Source: a virus. From it: 27,816 bases of DNA. The stretch lies in the IMG/VR virus record IMGVR_UViG_3300025483_001120, positions 1 to 27,816 of that record; one strand, 5' to 3'. The position numbers were made by a program, and so were the translations under genes. Below the pieces are notes generated by a model. That model was given only the letters and a program-made list of their open reading frames with translations, was not told the DNA's origin and did no database searches. This document shows positions 1 to 7,949 of the stretch, piece after piece; position 1 is the first letter of the stretch; each line of letters starts with the position of its first letter.

Positions 1-1756
1 CAGTACTAGCATCATATGTAAAACTAAGACCTTGGATAACCTTTTCGTCCTGAAGGACAATATCACAGGTGAATTCAATTGATTGCGTAGATTCATCTCT
101 AGTAAGAACTTGTCTTACATCAGAATATTGATAGTTATAAACTTTTTCAATAGTATCAAGATTAATACCATCAATCTGAACCATCTCACTTGCTTCAAAA
201 GAACCAGATACATGGTACATTTGAATGTGGTCATCAGCAGTTTCTGCATCAACAACCAGTCCAGTAGCACCAGACGATAGACCTTTGATAATAGAACCAG
301 CAGAAATGTTTTGTGTAGTTGCCAATTCCAAAACAGTAAACATCTGAACGTCAAAGACATTCAGTTTATACTGGTCATCTGCAGTACCAAACGTATTATT
401 AGGGTCTGCAAAAAATTCTAGCGATGCTGCCCTAGCATAACCGACAATACTTCCACTAGCACTACCAGCAGTACTGCTAAAGGTGTCGCGTAGTTCTAAA
501 GTTTGATATGCATTACTAATAGAAGTTCCTGAGAAGTTGGGGAAACCATGCAGATTGCCAACAATGCTATAGTTTCCAAGTTCGAATGGAACAATAGCAT
601 TTTGTGCAGAATCGGTTTTTCTGGGTTTCTCTAAATCGACATAAGTTGGAGAAAGTGTCTTGACTCTATACCCCTTAACATATGCAGCGCCAGGACCAAG
701 TTCTACTGAATACAGTCTTTCTTGAGCAACAACTCCATCACTAGTAATTTCATTCAGTTGATATACGCCATTATTAAAACCATCATCAAGATTTTCTCTC
801 ATGGTGATTTGGAAATCTTCAACTGTATAGTTGCCAGATTCCTCATAAGTTCTTGTCGCTAAAGAACGTTCTAATTCATTATAAGCACTTCTATCAACTA
901 AATTTTCTACTCTATTACCATTGATACGAAGCAGTTCAATAAAGTCTTTATCAGCGTCGTCTGTAAGAAGTTTTTTAATCAGTCTTGTACTGATTTTGAA
1001 TCGGTGAGAACCAGGAGCAGCATAATTAGATGTGCCTGCAGCGTTATCATTAAGTGATACGTCATCTTCAGGAGTAACAATAGATTCTAGAATGTCGAGA
1101 CCAACCCTATATTGTGGAGAACTACCGTATTGATCCAGAAGGATATACTGATAAGGAACGTCTACGAAGAAACCACGGATGAAATATACACCAGTTTGAA
1201 CATATGCAACAGAACCTGTCTGAATTGCATTAGTAGGAAGCAATTGTGCAAATGGTGAACCGACTTCAATCAAAGAACTTCCAAAAGTAATCTCTTGGTC
1301 AGTAACTAATTGTTCATTTAAAGTGAAAGTCTGTTGGTTATTTGCCTCACCACCAGATTCGATATATTTAATGTACAGTGTAATATACCCTTTCTCAGAA
1401 TTACTTTCTGAGATACTATACAATACTTTTGCCTTAATACCAGAGGTCAGACCTTCAATAATCTTACCATCTAGTTGAGTTCTATAATCTTCAACACTTG
1501 CGCCCAAGAAAGATTCTTGAAGCATGATAGCATCAACATTCAGGTCATAACCCACTTGACCTGGAATGACCATAGCACCATCTTTAAATAAGTGCTGACC
1601 TACGCTTTCCACCTGATTCTGCAGAACACTCTGCATTGTAGTAAGCTCTCTCGCCTGAATTGGAAATCCAGGGCGGAACAGTACTCGATAAAAATTCTTA
1701 TCCTTATCGAAGTCGTCGTAATAAGGTGAGACGTTTAGATTGGTATTTTGTGCCAT
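1..1756 (-). CDS. DUF4815-family virion structural protein, N-terminal 585 residues (runs off left edge)
   Basis: The frame is open from the ATG at 1756 to base 1, so the C-terminus lies outside the window. The N-terminus reads YYDDFDKDKNFYRVLFRPG followed by FPIQARELTTMQSVLQNQVE (about residues 12-50), the signature I associate with DUF4815 proteins of marine T4-like phages: an acidic opening, an FRPG turn and an amphipathic QARELT...LQNQ helix. Further on come LFKDGAMVIPGQ (56-67) and VYFIRGFFVDVPYQYILLDQ, then a beta-rich region. There is no signal peptide or membrane segment, as expected for a cytoplasmically assembled virion part. The ATG overlaps the gp8 stop (TAATG) and has no strong Shine-Dalgarno, so translation is probably coupled to gp8. 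The function is not established; position after gp8 points to a baseplate or fibre component. Family assignment is from memory; the structural role is inferred. Confidence 0.8.
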   Translation of the reverse strand, partial: MAQNTNLNVSPYYDDFDKDKNFYRVLFRPGFPIQARELTTMQSVLQNQVESVGQHLFKDGAMVIPGQVGYDLNVDAIMLQESFLGASVEDYRTQLDGKIIEGLTSGIKAKVLYSISESNSEKGYITLYIKYIESGGEANNQQTFTLNEQLVTDQEITFGSSLIEVGSPFAQLLPTNAIQTGSVAYVQTGVYFIRGFFVDVPYQYILLDQYGSSPQYRVGLDILESIVTPEDDVSLNDNAAGTSNYAAPGSHRFKISTRLIKKLLTDDADKDFIELLRINGNRVENLVDRSAYNELERSLATRTYEESGNYTVEDFQITMRENLDDGFNNGVYQLNEITSDGVVAQERLYSVELGPGAAYVKGYRVKTLSPTYVDLEKPRKTDSAQNAIVPFELGNYSIVGNLHGFPNFSGTSISNAYQTLELRDTFSSTAGSASGSIVGYARAASLEFFADPNNTFGTADDQYKLNVFDVQMFTVLELATTQNISAGSIIKGLSSGATGLVVDAETADDHIQMYHVSGSFEASEMVQIDGINLDTIEKVYNYQYSDVRQVLTRDESTQSIEFTCDIVLQDEKVIQGLSFTYDAST

Positions 1757-3288
1757 TAGAACTCGATTACGATTTTGATGTCTTCTACTTGGTCGTTTGC
1801 ACGACTGATTGCTCGTCTATTATCTATATAAACAACCTGACCACTATTTGACTTAATCTCAGGTTTCGCATAACCATTATTAAATTTCATACCAAGATCG
1901 TACTCAGTGTTGTTAATTGTTCTGGAGGATGTATTGGGAACTGCAGGGAAGTTTACATCGGGTTGACCAGCAGCACCAGATGTTGCTCCACTAATAACAT
2001 TAGAACCATCAAACTCGTTTTGAGTACCAGTAACTTCAGGGAAGATACCATCAACTGCGTTCTGATAATACTTAAGAACTTTTGTTGTAGGATTCCAAGA
2101 GATTACTCGACCACGAGCAGTAACATTTTGCCCACCAATAACACGAGTTTGGGTAATAATCTCATCAGGAGAATAATTACCTTGGAAAGTTGGGGAGAAG
2201 ATAATCGCTTTTGCAGCAGAAACTGTCAGGTCAGCAATTAATTCTTCAGTACCAAATTTAAGAGGATTAGTAACTAAACCAATACGGCGATAGTCATTAT
2301 CAATAGGGAAGTCACCCGCACCCTCATCATAAGAGAGTTTGGCATTAATCATAATTCGGAAAGAACCCAATTCTACAACAGGGTCTGCACCATGACCGCC
2401 AGGAGGAGGAATGATGACATCAACTTGAGCACCAGTTCCTGTACCGATACCAGTAATCGCTTCAACGGTAATTTTACCGAAAGTATAACCTGTACCACCA
2501 GAAGTTACAGTAGCGGAAATAATTTTACCACCATCAACAACAATGGATAATCTACCACCTGTACCATCACCATTAATAGGAACATTGTCATATGTTCCAT
2601 TGTTATATCCTGAACCTGCCGAATTGATAACAACAGTATCAATTTCACCAGCAACTGCGTTAGTTTTTACCGCATCATTGGTGAAGACTGGCATATAGTC
2701 ACCCGAGAAAAACTTGAGGACTGAAGCGACAGGAATTGTGTACATGTATTTCCAGCGATACCCATCACCAGTAGTGATGATGCTGGTAGAAGTGCCAGTA
2801 GGCTCAACTGTAGAAGGTTTACCATTAGGATCTGAAGGGGAAGTTCCATTATAGATTGCCTTGTAAACTTGATACTGAGAATTTACAACGTAAAAATCAG
2901 AATCATATAGTTTAGTAGCACCTGAAGAAGCAGTTTTACTGGGAGAATAGTCATGTCGATACATGTCATAAGTAAAACCCAGACCACCCGTAGTTTGTTC
3001 GGGTGAAACCCAATCAATTCTACGAACAACCTGAATAGTATCTGAAGCAAGAACTCGCTTCAGAGAAACCATATCATCATATGATGTTGAAAATTGAGAG
3101 AATGAATCTACCGCCTGCGGAGGTGAGTTTTCATTATCCCAAGGTTGGGGTCTTCCGATAAAGATATAAAGTCTATCACGGTTTGCCCCCGCATCAACGT
3201 CACTCTGGTTGGCATCAGGACCCTCCAGAGACTTAATGAATTTTTTCCCCGAAAAAATTCTAAATTGATCAGTAAGTAAAGCTGCCAT
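1756..3288 (-). CDS. gp8: Baseplate wedge subunit gp8 (T4-like), enlarged
   Basis: 510 residues, against 334 in T4. T4 gp8 is a wedge subunit that dimerises and links gp6, gp7 and gp10 in the baseplate. Conserved landmarks in the same order as T4 gp8: RLYIFIGRPQPWDNE (39-53; T4 has a matching IFITFGRSEPW stretch), VVRRIDWVSP (87-96), GDGYRWKYMYTIP (174-186), YRRIGLVTNPLKFG (333-346) and the C-terminal VVYIDNRRAISRANDQ (485-500), ending in IVIEF like the T4 terminus. The extra length lies mainly in residues 213-300, which hold two GSGY/GTGY repeats closely resembling a stretch of the giant upstream protein, and in residues 345-460. The ATG at 3288 is preceded by AGGA very close to the start and by a late-promoter-like box. 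The stop overlaps the next start. Homology was judged from remembered T4 sequence, not a search. Confidence 0.88.
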   Translation of the reverse strand: MAALLTDQFRIFSGKKFIKSLEGPDANQSDVDAGANRDRLYIFIGRPQPWDNENSPPQAVDSFSQFSTSYDDMVSLKRVLASDTIQVVRRIDWVSPEQTTGGLGFTYDMYRHDYSPSKTASSGATKLYDSDFYVVNSQYQVYKAIYNGTSPSDPNGKPSTVEPTGTSTSIITTGDGYRWKYMYTIPVASVLKFFSGDYMPVFTNDAVKTNAVAGEIDTVVINSAGSGYNNGTYDNVPINGDGTGGRLSIVVDGGKIISATVTSGGTGYTFGKITVEAITGIGTGTGAQVDVIIPPPGGHGADPVVELGSFRIMINAKLSYDEGAGDFPIDNDYRRIGLVTNPLKFGTEELIADLTVSAAKAIIFSPTFQGNYSPDEIITQTRVIGGQNVTARGRVISWNPTTKVLKYYQNAVDGIFPEVTGTQNEFDGSNVISGATSGAAGQPDVNFPAVPNTSSRTINNTEYDLGMKFNNGYAKPEIKSNSGQVVYIDNRRAISRANDQVEDIKIVIEF

Positions 3289-3319
3289 TTCCTATGGATA
3301 CAATGTTCCTCTACTTGTC

Positions 3320-3327
3320 TATTTATG
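3320..3327 (-). promoter_or_regulatory. Putative late promoter box upstream of gp8
   Basis: On the minus strand this reads CATAAATA, one mismatch from the T4 late -10 element TATAAATA recognised by gp55. It overlaps the TAA stop of the upstream 1,538-residue gene and lies about 31 bases before the gp8 ATG, which would leave room for a short leader. The spacer contains GAGGAA and then AGGA next to the ATG. A single eight-base match in AT-rich DNA is weak; position in the only gap before gp8 is the main support. Confidence 0.5.
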
Positions 3328-6300
3328 AGGTTTGTACAACCGTCTGATATTGAATACTCTTAATTCGATAAGAAGCACCCGCATTACCAACAAGTTTTTC
3401 ACCACCAAGAATGGCATACGCCTCTGCACCAGAACCAGTAGTATCACCTACTGCTGGTGTAAATGTGATAGTTGGGGATAGAACACCTGCGGTGATAGAC
3501 TGGGAATATCCATATCCACCATTAGTAATATTCAAAGAAGAAACCTGGTCAGATGCAGTTGTCATAACTGCAGTTACAGTTGCTTGAATATCTCCAATAT
3601 TTTCAATTGCGACTGTTGGGATTGCAGAATAGTTAGTACCTGCTTCCTGAACAACTATATCAACAATACTACCAGTAGAAGAGAACTCATTAAGTAAACC
3701 ATTAACACCGACATTAACATTACCAGTGTTGAATGGAATAACATCTTTCACCACCAATATTCCTGTAGTTGTGTCCCAAGAAACAACTGTTCCTCTGACT
3801 CCAGAAATATCTCCAGTAACTACTTCATTCACACCATAGTTCAAATTATTACCAGTAAGTTTATCCACAGTAATTGTAATCAAAGCAATATGTTCGATAC
3901 CCTCTGCCAATCCACCTGCAGTAGAAATAGTTGCATACTTTTGATTTGGATATGCAGTCGCGTCTAAAATACTATCACCAACGGCAAACAAAGTAGTATT
4001 TGTACCACCTTGAGTCTCTTCAATACCATAGAGAGAACTGTAGATACCACCATCAAGATTAATTTGACCAGCATAATCTGTGTTGGTATTAACCAAATCT
4101 GCGATGCCGTCGCCAGCACCGTCATTCTCATCATTATCTTCAAATTTTCTATCAGTTAAAGTATTAATGCCCGCAGCAGCAAGAGCAAAAATTTCGTCTC
4201 CTGTTGAGGTTATAACAACGTGTGGAAGAGAACCACCAACACTACTATCTGCAAGTCCTGCATCAAACTGAACAATTGCATCCTCGGTAGATGCAATACC
4301 AGCATCAATGAATGCTAGTTCGTCAATTTCAAAGACTACAAATAATTCTTTACTATTAGGATTCCAATCATAAACCTTGGCAATCTTATTATTGGCGCTT
4401 TCAACTCTTCTAAGTACTCGGTCACCAACATTGAAATTGTATGTCGATATACCAGCAATATCTTGAGTGGTATCAAGGATAACTCTTTGGTCATAGTTAA
4501 AATTGGTTCCCCTAGTAAGACCAGTGAATTTGCCTACTGACTTTCCAGTATATGTAACAATTTCATTGTTTAGGATAAAACGACCAGAACCAGGGAAAGC
4601 AGACGTAGAGTCTACAAAAATTTCAGTATCTGCAGGTCCAACATTCTTTACTAGACCAGAAAGATATTGAATAACACTATTAAATGCCTGTCTTGCTCTA
4701 GTTTTTCTTTTCAGATTTACTAGTTTTGTAAAGATGATATTAGGTGCATTTACATAACCAGAACCAGGGTCTGTAATGTTGATTGCCGAAATCTGCCCCT
4801 GATTAATTTCTGCTGTTGCCTTAGCACCAAGTCCGCCACCTCCAGTAATCAATACAAATGGTGGTTCTTGATAGAAATCACCAGCGTCGGCAATTGTAAT
4901 TGAAGAAAGTTTACCCAAAGTATCGACTTCGGCAGCACCTTGTGCTCCTTGACCACCACCACCTTCGAATACAAGAGTTGGTGAAGTTGCAAAACTTCTA
5001 CCCTCATTTTGAATGGTAAGACCTGTGATAGTTTGAACAACTGGAGATGCTGTTGCACCACTACCTTCACCACCAAGAATTCTTGCTTCAGCAGTTCCAA
5101 AATAACCATCACCATTTTTGGTCATTCTGACATAGTTGACAGTTCCGTCCGCATTTAGAATAACTTCTCCCTCTGCACCAAATGGAGATTCTGTTCCTGC
5201 TGCAGGAACAATGTCCCCTTCAAACAACGGAGCACCAAACATCTTTGGTCCGACTGCATACGGATATTCAGGAACTTCACTAGAGTTTTCCGTTAAGAAG
5301 TATGCATAGGTTCCGTTTGGATATTCTGGAGTAACAATATACGTTCCATTGAATTCATCTAAATCACCAACACTGGAATCATAGATATAATCTTGTATCA
5401 ACATGCCCATAGAATAACCGTCTTGGGTTGTTCTTATACCATGTCCAAAGTTTGCATATGAATATGTGTGTAGAGTCTGAGGTACATCGGATGGAACTTC
5501 TATTTGAATATTTCTGGTTGTTGCTGTAGTAAATCCTGAAATGTATGTATTATAGTTAACTGTAGAACCATCAAGAGTATATGTAATATTTGGGTGTGAA
5601 TACAAATAAATTAAATTGCCGATATCACCAATATCTTGAGTTGGATGCCAACCATCATCGTCATTAGATAGTAATAAAATATTACCATCATTTGAAGAAT
5701 CATCTTGATTGAAGATATATGTATTACCTCTCTTCAGATTTAAGAAGTTTGGAACACTACCATCATATTGAAATTTGCCTGCAGATACAGTGACTGTATA
5801 TGTTGTAGTAGAGGGAGTAATAATCTCAGGACGACCACCATCAATTTCTGCACCCACTTTCAATCTATATGAAGTTGATGCTCTTTCTACTACATTACCA
5901 ACTCCAAAATATCCGTATGGTCCGTAGATGGGATATCCATCAAAAGACATACCAAGAATTTTGGAATGTCCGTCTGGGTGTCTAGAGAGGTCATCATCTC
6001 CAGAACCAACGGTAATATTTCTAATACCCCAGTGGTCAAAAGAAGAACCATCAGCATTATTTTGATATAAGAATACCGTTTGGTTCTCATTTCTAGATGC
6101 AGGAGGAACTGCAATTGTTACAGTTTTAACTGTATCGTATGATGAGTCGGTAGCACTAGCAATCTCAATAGAACCATAAGATGTATTGAATGCAAAATAT
6201 ACGCGAAGTCCTTCCCCAAAATCGGGTGCTTCTCCACCATTAGTACCATTGCCTCGGATTATTTCAGCATCAAAGGTAACAACATTTCGTAAATCTAGGT

Positions 6301-7939
6301 CAAATCTTACCCATCGCTGACTCGAACTACCATTAAGTCTAAAGTGAGTACCAATAGCAAATCCGCCATTGCTTCCTGTACCACTTCCTGCACTAACAAT
6401 AGCAGCATTATTGAGATTTAAGTTATACCCACTTTGAAAGTCTGTTGGTGTGACAGTAACTCTTTCTTGGAAGAAATTTGTAATGTAGTAGTCATTTGTA
6501 GGTGCTGCAGTGTCTTGAACACTACTTAAACTAATATACCCCTCATGTCCTGCATATCCAGACATATATCTGTGATACTTACAGTAAAAGTAAATATTAT
6601 TAGTTTCATCTTCATTCATTATGAAGATGCTTCTAAATGCATTTTCATAATCAGCAGCGACTGCTGCAGAAGCGCCAGTGCTGTTATACAATAAAGTTCC
6701 GCTATTCAACTCTCCATCAGGAGTAGTACTAAACTGAATAGGGTGCCCTATACCTTGTTGATTTGATGCGTCAGACTGGTCTAAAATAATTACATAATTT
6801 TTTCTTACTTGAATATTTTCTGGTGCCAGATAATATGTGTTGGGAATGAAAGACCCAAATAATGCCGCATCAGCGCCAAAATTGATATAAAAAAGATTTA
6901 ATGAAATTGGAGAATCGCTAATAGTGAATGAGAATCCATTTGAACCAAGAACAGCATCATTTTCTACAAATGTACCACTCACATTCCTCAAGTAAACTTG
7001 GGTAATTTGATTTAAATTATTTCTAATAACTTTTACAATTTCTGCCGATGAAGTACCGCCAATTTCTACAACAGTTCTTCCTATCTCAACAGGTCCTATT
7101 GTTTCTTGTACATTAGATACATCAACCAAAAGATTCCCATATTCAACTTTCAAGTTCCAAGTGAATACTCTATGGAGACCCCAATCAAGAACACCATGCT
7201 TAGTTGCAAAGTGATTGAGTAATCTAGATGATTGATAGTAGTATGTGGTTCCATCAGTAACACCATCATAGATGTCTGAATTTTTTACATTCGATTCACT
7301 TACTGCATCAAGTTCAAATCCTACAGGGGCGGAACCAGGACTAGAACCCCACTCTGGAGTGTGTAATAGAACACCATTTGCCATGATGCCAAGAGACTTA
7401 TTCTTTTGAAAGTTTCTACCCGTTCCAAAAGGTACTTGTTTACCGCCTCTATAGATAAATGTCTGGTCGAAGTTTCTGTCTGATATTGTTCCTGCACCCT
7501 GCCTCTCTGTCAAAATATCTGCAGGTTTGGGGTCATTATCAGATCTAATCCTGAGTCTGTCTACTAAATCTCCTTCTGAGTTTACCTCAAATACTCCTGT
7601 TGTTGCAGAGTTGGGATGTGACTGCCAAATTGTATTGATATCAAAAGAATCAATAACACCTAAAGACTCTGATGTGGGAACAATTTGCAATCTAAGAGGG
7701 TCATAACCACGACCTCTTTCTAATACTCTGACGTGAATAATCTTACCAGAATCATCATCAATAATTGGATACAGCAGAGCCTCTGCTTCAGGAATTCCAC
7801 ATCCAGTAATTGTTAATCTAGGTGGGTCTGTCGAGTCGTATCCACTGCCATTATTGACAATCTCGACTGCCCTAACGCCAAAAAATTTGTCGAAAATTGG
7901 TTTAATTTCCGCACCAGATCCAGGTACTGTTCTTGCCAT
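3323..7939 (-). CDS. Multidomain virion/tail-fibre protein with cupredoxin, reelin-like and YHYH domains
   Basis: 1,538 residues, complete. Visible order: GSGY-type repeats (about 20-90); an NGV segment, IMANGVLLHTPEW (185-197), which resembles the first half of a YHYH domain; a cupredoxin-like domain (365-475) with putative copper ligands H399, C453, H456 and M459; a reelin-like jelly roll (487-645) containing NGTNGGEAPDFGEGL and DHWGIRNITVG; the YHYH core SFDGYPIYGPYGY (665-677); an inserted degenerate cupredoxin-like segment (712-845); the YHYH remainder GDLDEFNGTY and TPEYPNGTYAYF; further GSGY blocks (920-1075 and 1425-1500); and an acidic DxDxxDGxGDG loop near 1268-1281. There is no signal peptide. 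It starts 8 bases after the 407-residue gene with GAGG overlapping that gene's stop. The likely role is as a fibre, whisker or baseplate-peripheral adhesin; exact function is unknown. It has no T4 counterpart that I recognise. Confidence 0.85.
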   Translation of the reverse strand: MARTVPGSGAEIKPIFDKFFGVRAVEIVNNGSGYDSTDPPRLTITGCGIPEAEALLYPIIDDDSGKIIHVRVLERGRGYDPLRLQIVPTSESLGVIDSFDINTIWQSHPNSATTGVFEVNSEGDLVDRLRIRSDNDPKPADILTERQGAGTISDRNFDQTFIYRGGKQVPFGTGRNFQKNKSLGIMANGVLLHTPEWGSSPGSAPVGFELDAVSESNVKNSDIYDGVTDGTTYYYQSSRLLNHFATKHGVLDWGLHRVFTWNLKVEYGNLLVDVSNVQETIGPVEIGRTVVEIGGTSSAEIVKVIRNNLNQITQVYLRNVSGTFVENDAVLGSNGFSFTISDSPISLNLFYINFGADAALFGSFIPNTYYLAPENIQVRKNYVIILDQSDASNQQGIGHPIQFSTTPDGELNSGTLLYNSTGASAAVAADYENAFRSIFIMNEDETNNIYFYCKYHRYMSGYAGHEGYISLSSVQDTAAPTNDYYITNFFQERVTVTPTDFQSGYNLNLNNAAIVSAGSGTGSNGGFAIGTHFRLNGSSSQRWVRFDLDLRNVVTFDAEIIRGNGTNGGEAPDFGEGLRVYFAFNTSYGSIEIASATDSSYDTVKTVTIAVPPASRNENQTVFLYQNNADGSSFDHWGIRNITVGSGDDDLSRHPDGHSKILGMSFDGYPIYGPYGYFGVGNVVERASTSYRLKVGAEIDGGRPEIITPSTTTYTVTVSAGKFQYDGSVPNFLNLKRGNTYIFNQDDSSNDGNILLLSNDDDGWHPTQDIGDIGNLIYLYSHPNITYTLDGSTVNYNTYISGFTTATTRNIQIEVPSDVPQTLHTYSYANFGHGIRTTQDGYSMGMLIQDYIYDSSVGDLDEFNGTYIVTPEYPNGTYAYFLTENSSEVPEYPYAVGPKMFGAPLFEGDIVPAAGTESPFGAEGEVILNADGTVNYVRMTKNGDGYFGTAEARILGGEGSGATASPVVQTITGLTIQNEGRSFATSPTLVFEGGGGQGAQGAAEVDTLGKLSSITIADAGDFYQEPPFVLITGGGGLGAKATAEINQGQISAINITDPGSGYVNAPNIIFTKLVNLKRKTRARQAFNSVIQYLSGLVKNVGPADTEIFVDSTSAFPGSGRFILNNEIVTYTGKSVGKFTGLTRGTNFNYDQRVILDTTQDIAGISTYNFNVGDRVLRRVESANNKIAKVYDWNPNSKELFVVFEIDELAFIDAGIASTEDAIVQFDAGLADSSVGGSLPHVVITSTGDEIFALAAAGINTLTDRKFEDNDENDGAGDGIADLVNTNTDYAGQINLDGGIYSSLYGIEETQGGTNTTLFAVGDSILDATAYPNQKYATISTAGGLAEGIEHIALITITVDKLTGNNLNYGVNEVVTGDISGVRGTVVSWDTTTGILVVKDVIPFNTGNVNVGVNGLLNEFSSTGSIVDIVVQEAGTNYSAIPTVAIENIGDIQATVTAVMTTASDQVSSLNITNGGYGYSQSITAGVLSPTITFTPAVGDTTGSGAEAYAILGGEKLVGNAGASYRIKSIQYQTVVQTS
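4097..4138 (-). other. Acidic calcium-loop-like motif in the 1,538-residue protein
   Basis: Residues about 1268-1281 read DNDENDGAGDGIAD. The alternating aspartates with DG pairs recall thrombospondin type-3 or dockerin calcium loops. It stands alone rather than in a tandem series and lacks cysteines, so calcium binding is only a possibility. Confidence 0.3.
5405..5806 (-). other. Degenerate cupredoxin-like insert within the YHYH domain
   Basis: Residues about 712-845 of the 1,538-residue protein. The opening TYTVTVSAGKFQYDG...LKRGNTYIFNQDDSSN matches the strand pattern seen before the copper ligands in phage cupredoxin-like modules. The expected Cys is absent: the corresponding stretch reads LHTYSYANFGHGI and then GYSMGM. 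It splits the YHYH domain between YRLK and GDLDEFNG. In the giant protein these two points are only about 50 residues apart. Probably a copper-free relative. Confidence 0.5.
6005..6481 (-). other. Reelin-like jelly-roll domain (1,538-residue protein)
   Basis: Residues about 487-645. Landmarks are GSGTGSNGGFAIGTHFRL, RGNGTNGGEAPDFGEGLRV, VFLYQNNADGSS and FDHWGIRNITV. The order GxNGGExPDxGEdL, then xxxxQ, then DHWxI resembles reelin-type subrepeats. A paralogous copy lies in the giant protein at 12600-13085. Such folds often bind protein or carbohydrate surfaces. Family name is by eye only. Confidence 0.5.
6515..6847 (-). other. Cupredoxin-like domain with putative type-1 copper ligands (1,538-residue protein)
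   Basis: Residues about 365-475. The pattern is H399 in GIGHPIQFST, then C453, H456 and M459 in YFYCKYHRYMSG, i.e. Cys-x2-His-x2-Met, the spacing found in amicyanin-type blue copper proteins. The preceding strand NYVIILDQSDASN fits the cupredoxin core. I checked the ligand codons directly (TGT at 6583-6581, CAC at 6574-6572, ATG at 6565-6563). Copper binding itself is inferred. Confidence 0.6.
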
Positions 7940-7945
7940 TTATAT

Positions 7946-7949
7946 CCTC
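7946..7949 (-). promoter_or_regulatory. Shine-Dalgarno of the 1,538-residue gene, overlapping the upstream stop
   Basis: The minus strand reads TTGAGGATATAAATG. GAGG stands six bases before the ATG and shares bases with the TGA stop of the 407-residue gene. This supports the chosen start at 7939 and close translational linkage of the two genes. No separate promoter is needed here. Confidence 0.7.

Noticed and set aside
7937-7944. TATAAATG as a late promoter of the 1,538-residue gene
   Set aside because: The match overlaps the start codon itself, so a transcript starting there would lack the ribosome binding site. It is more likely spacer between GAGG and ATG.
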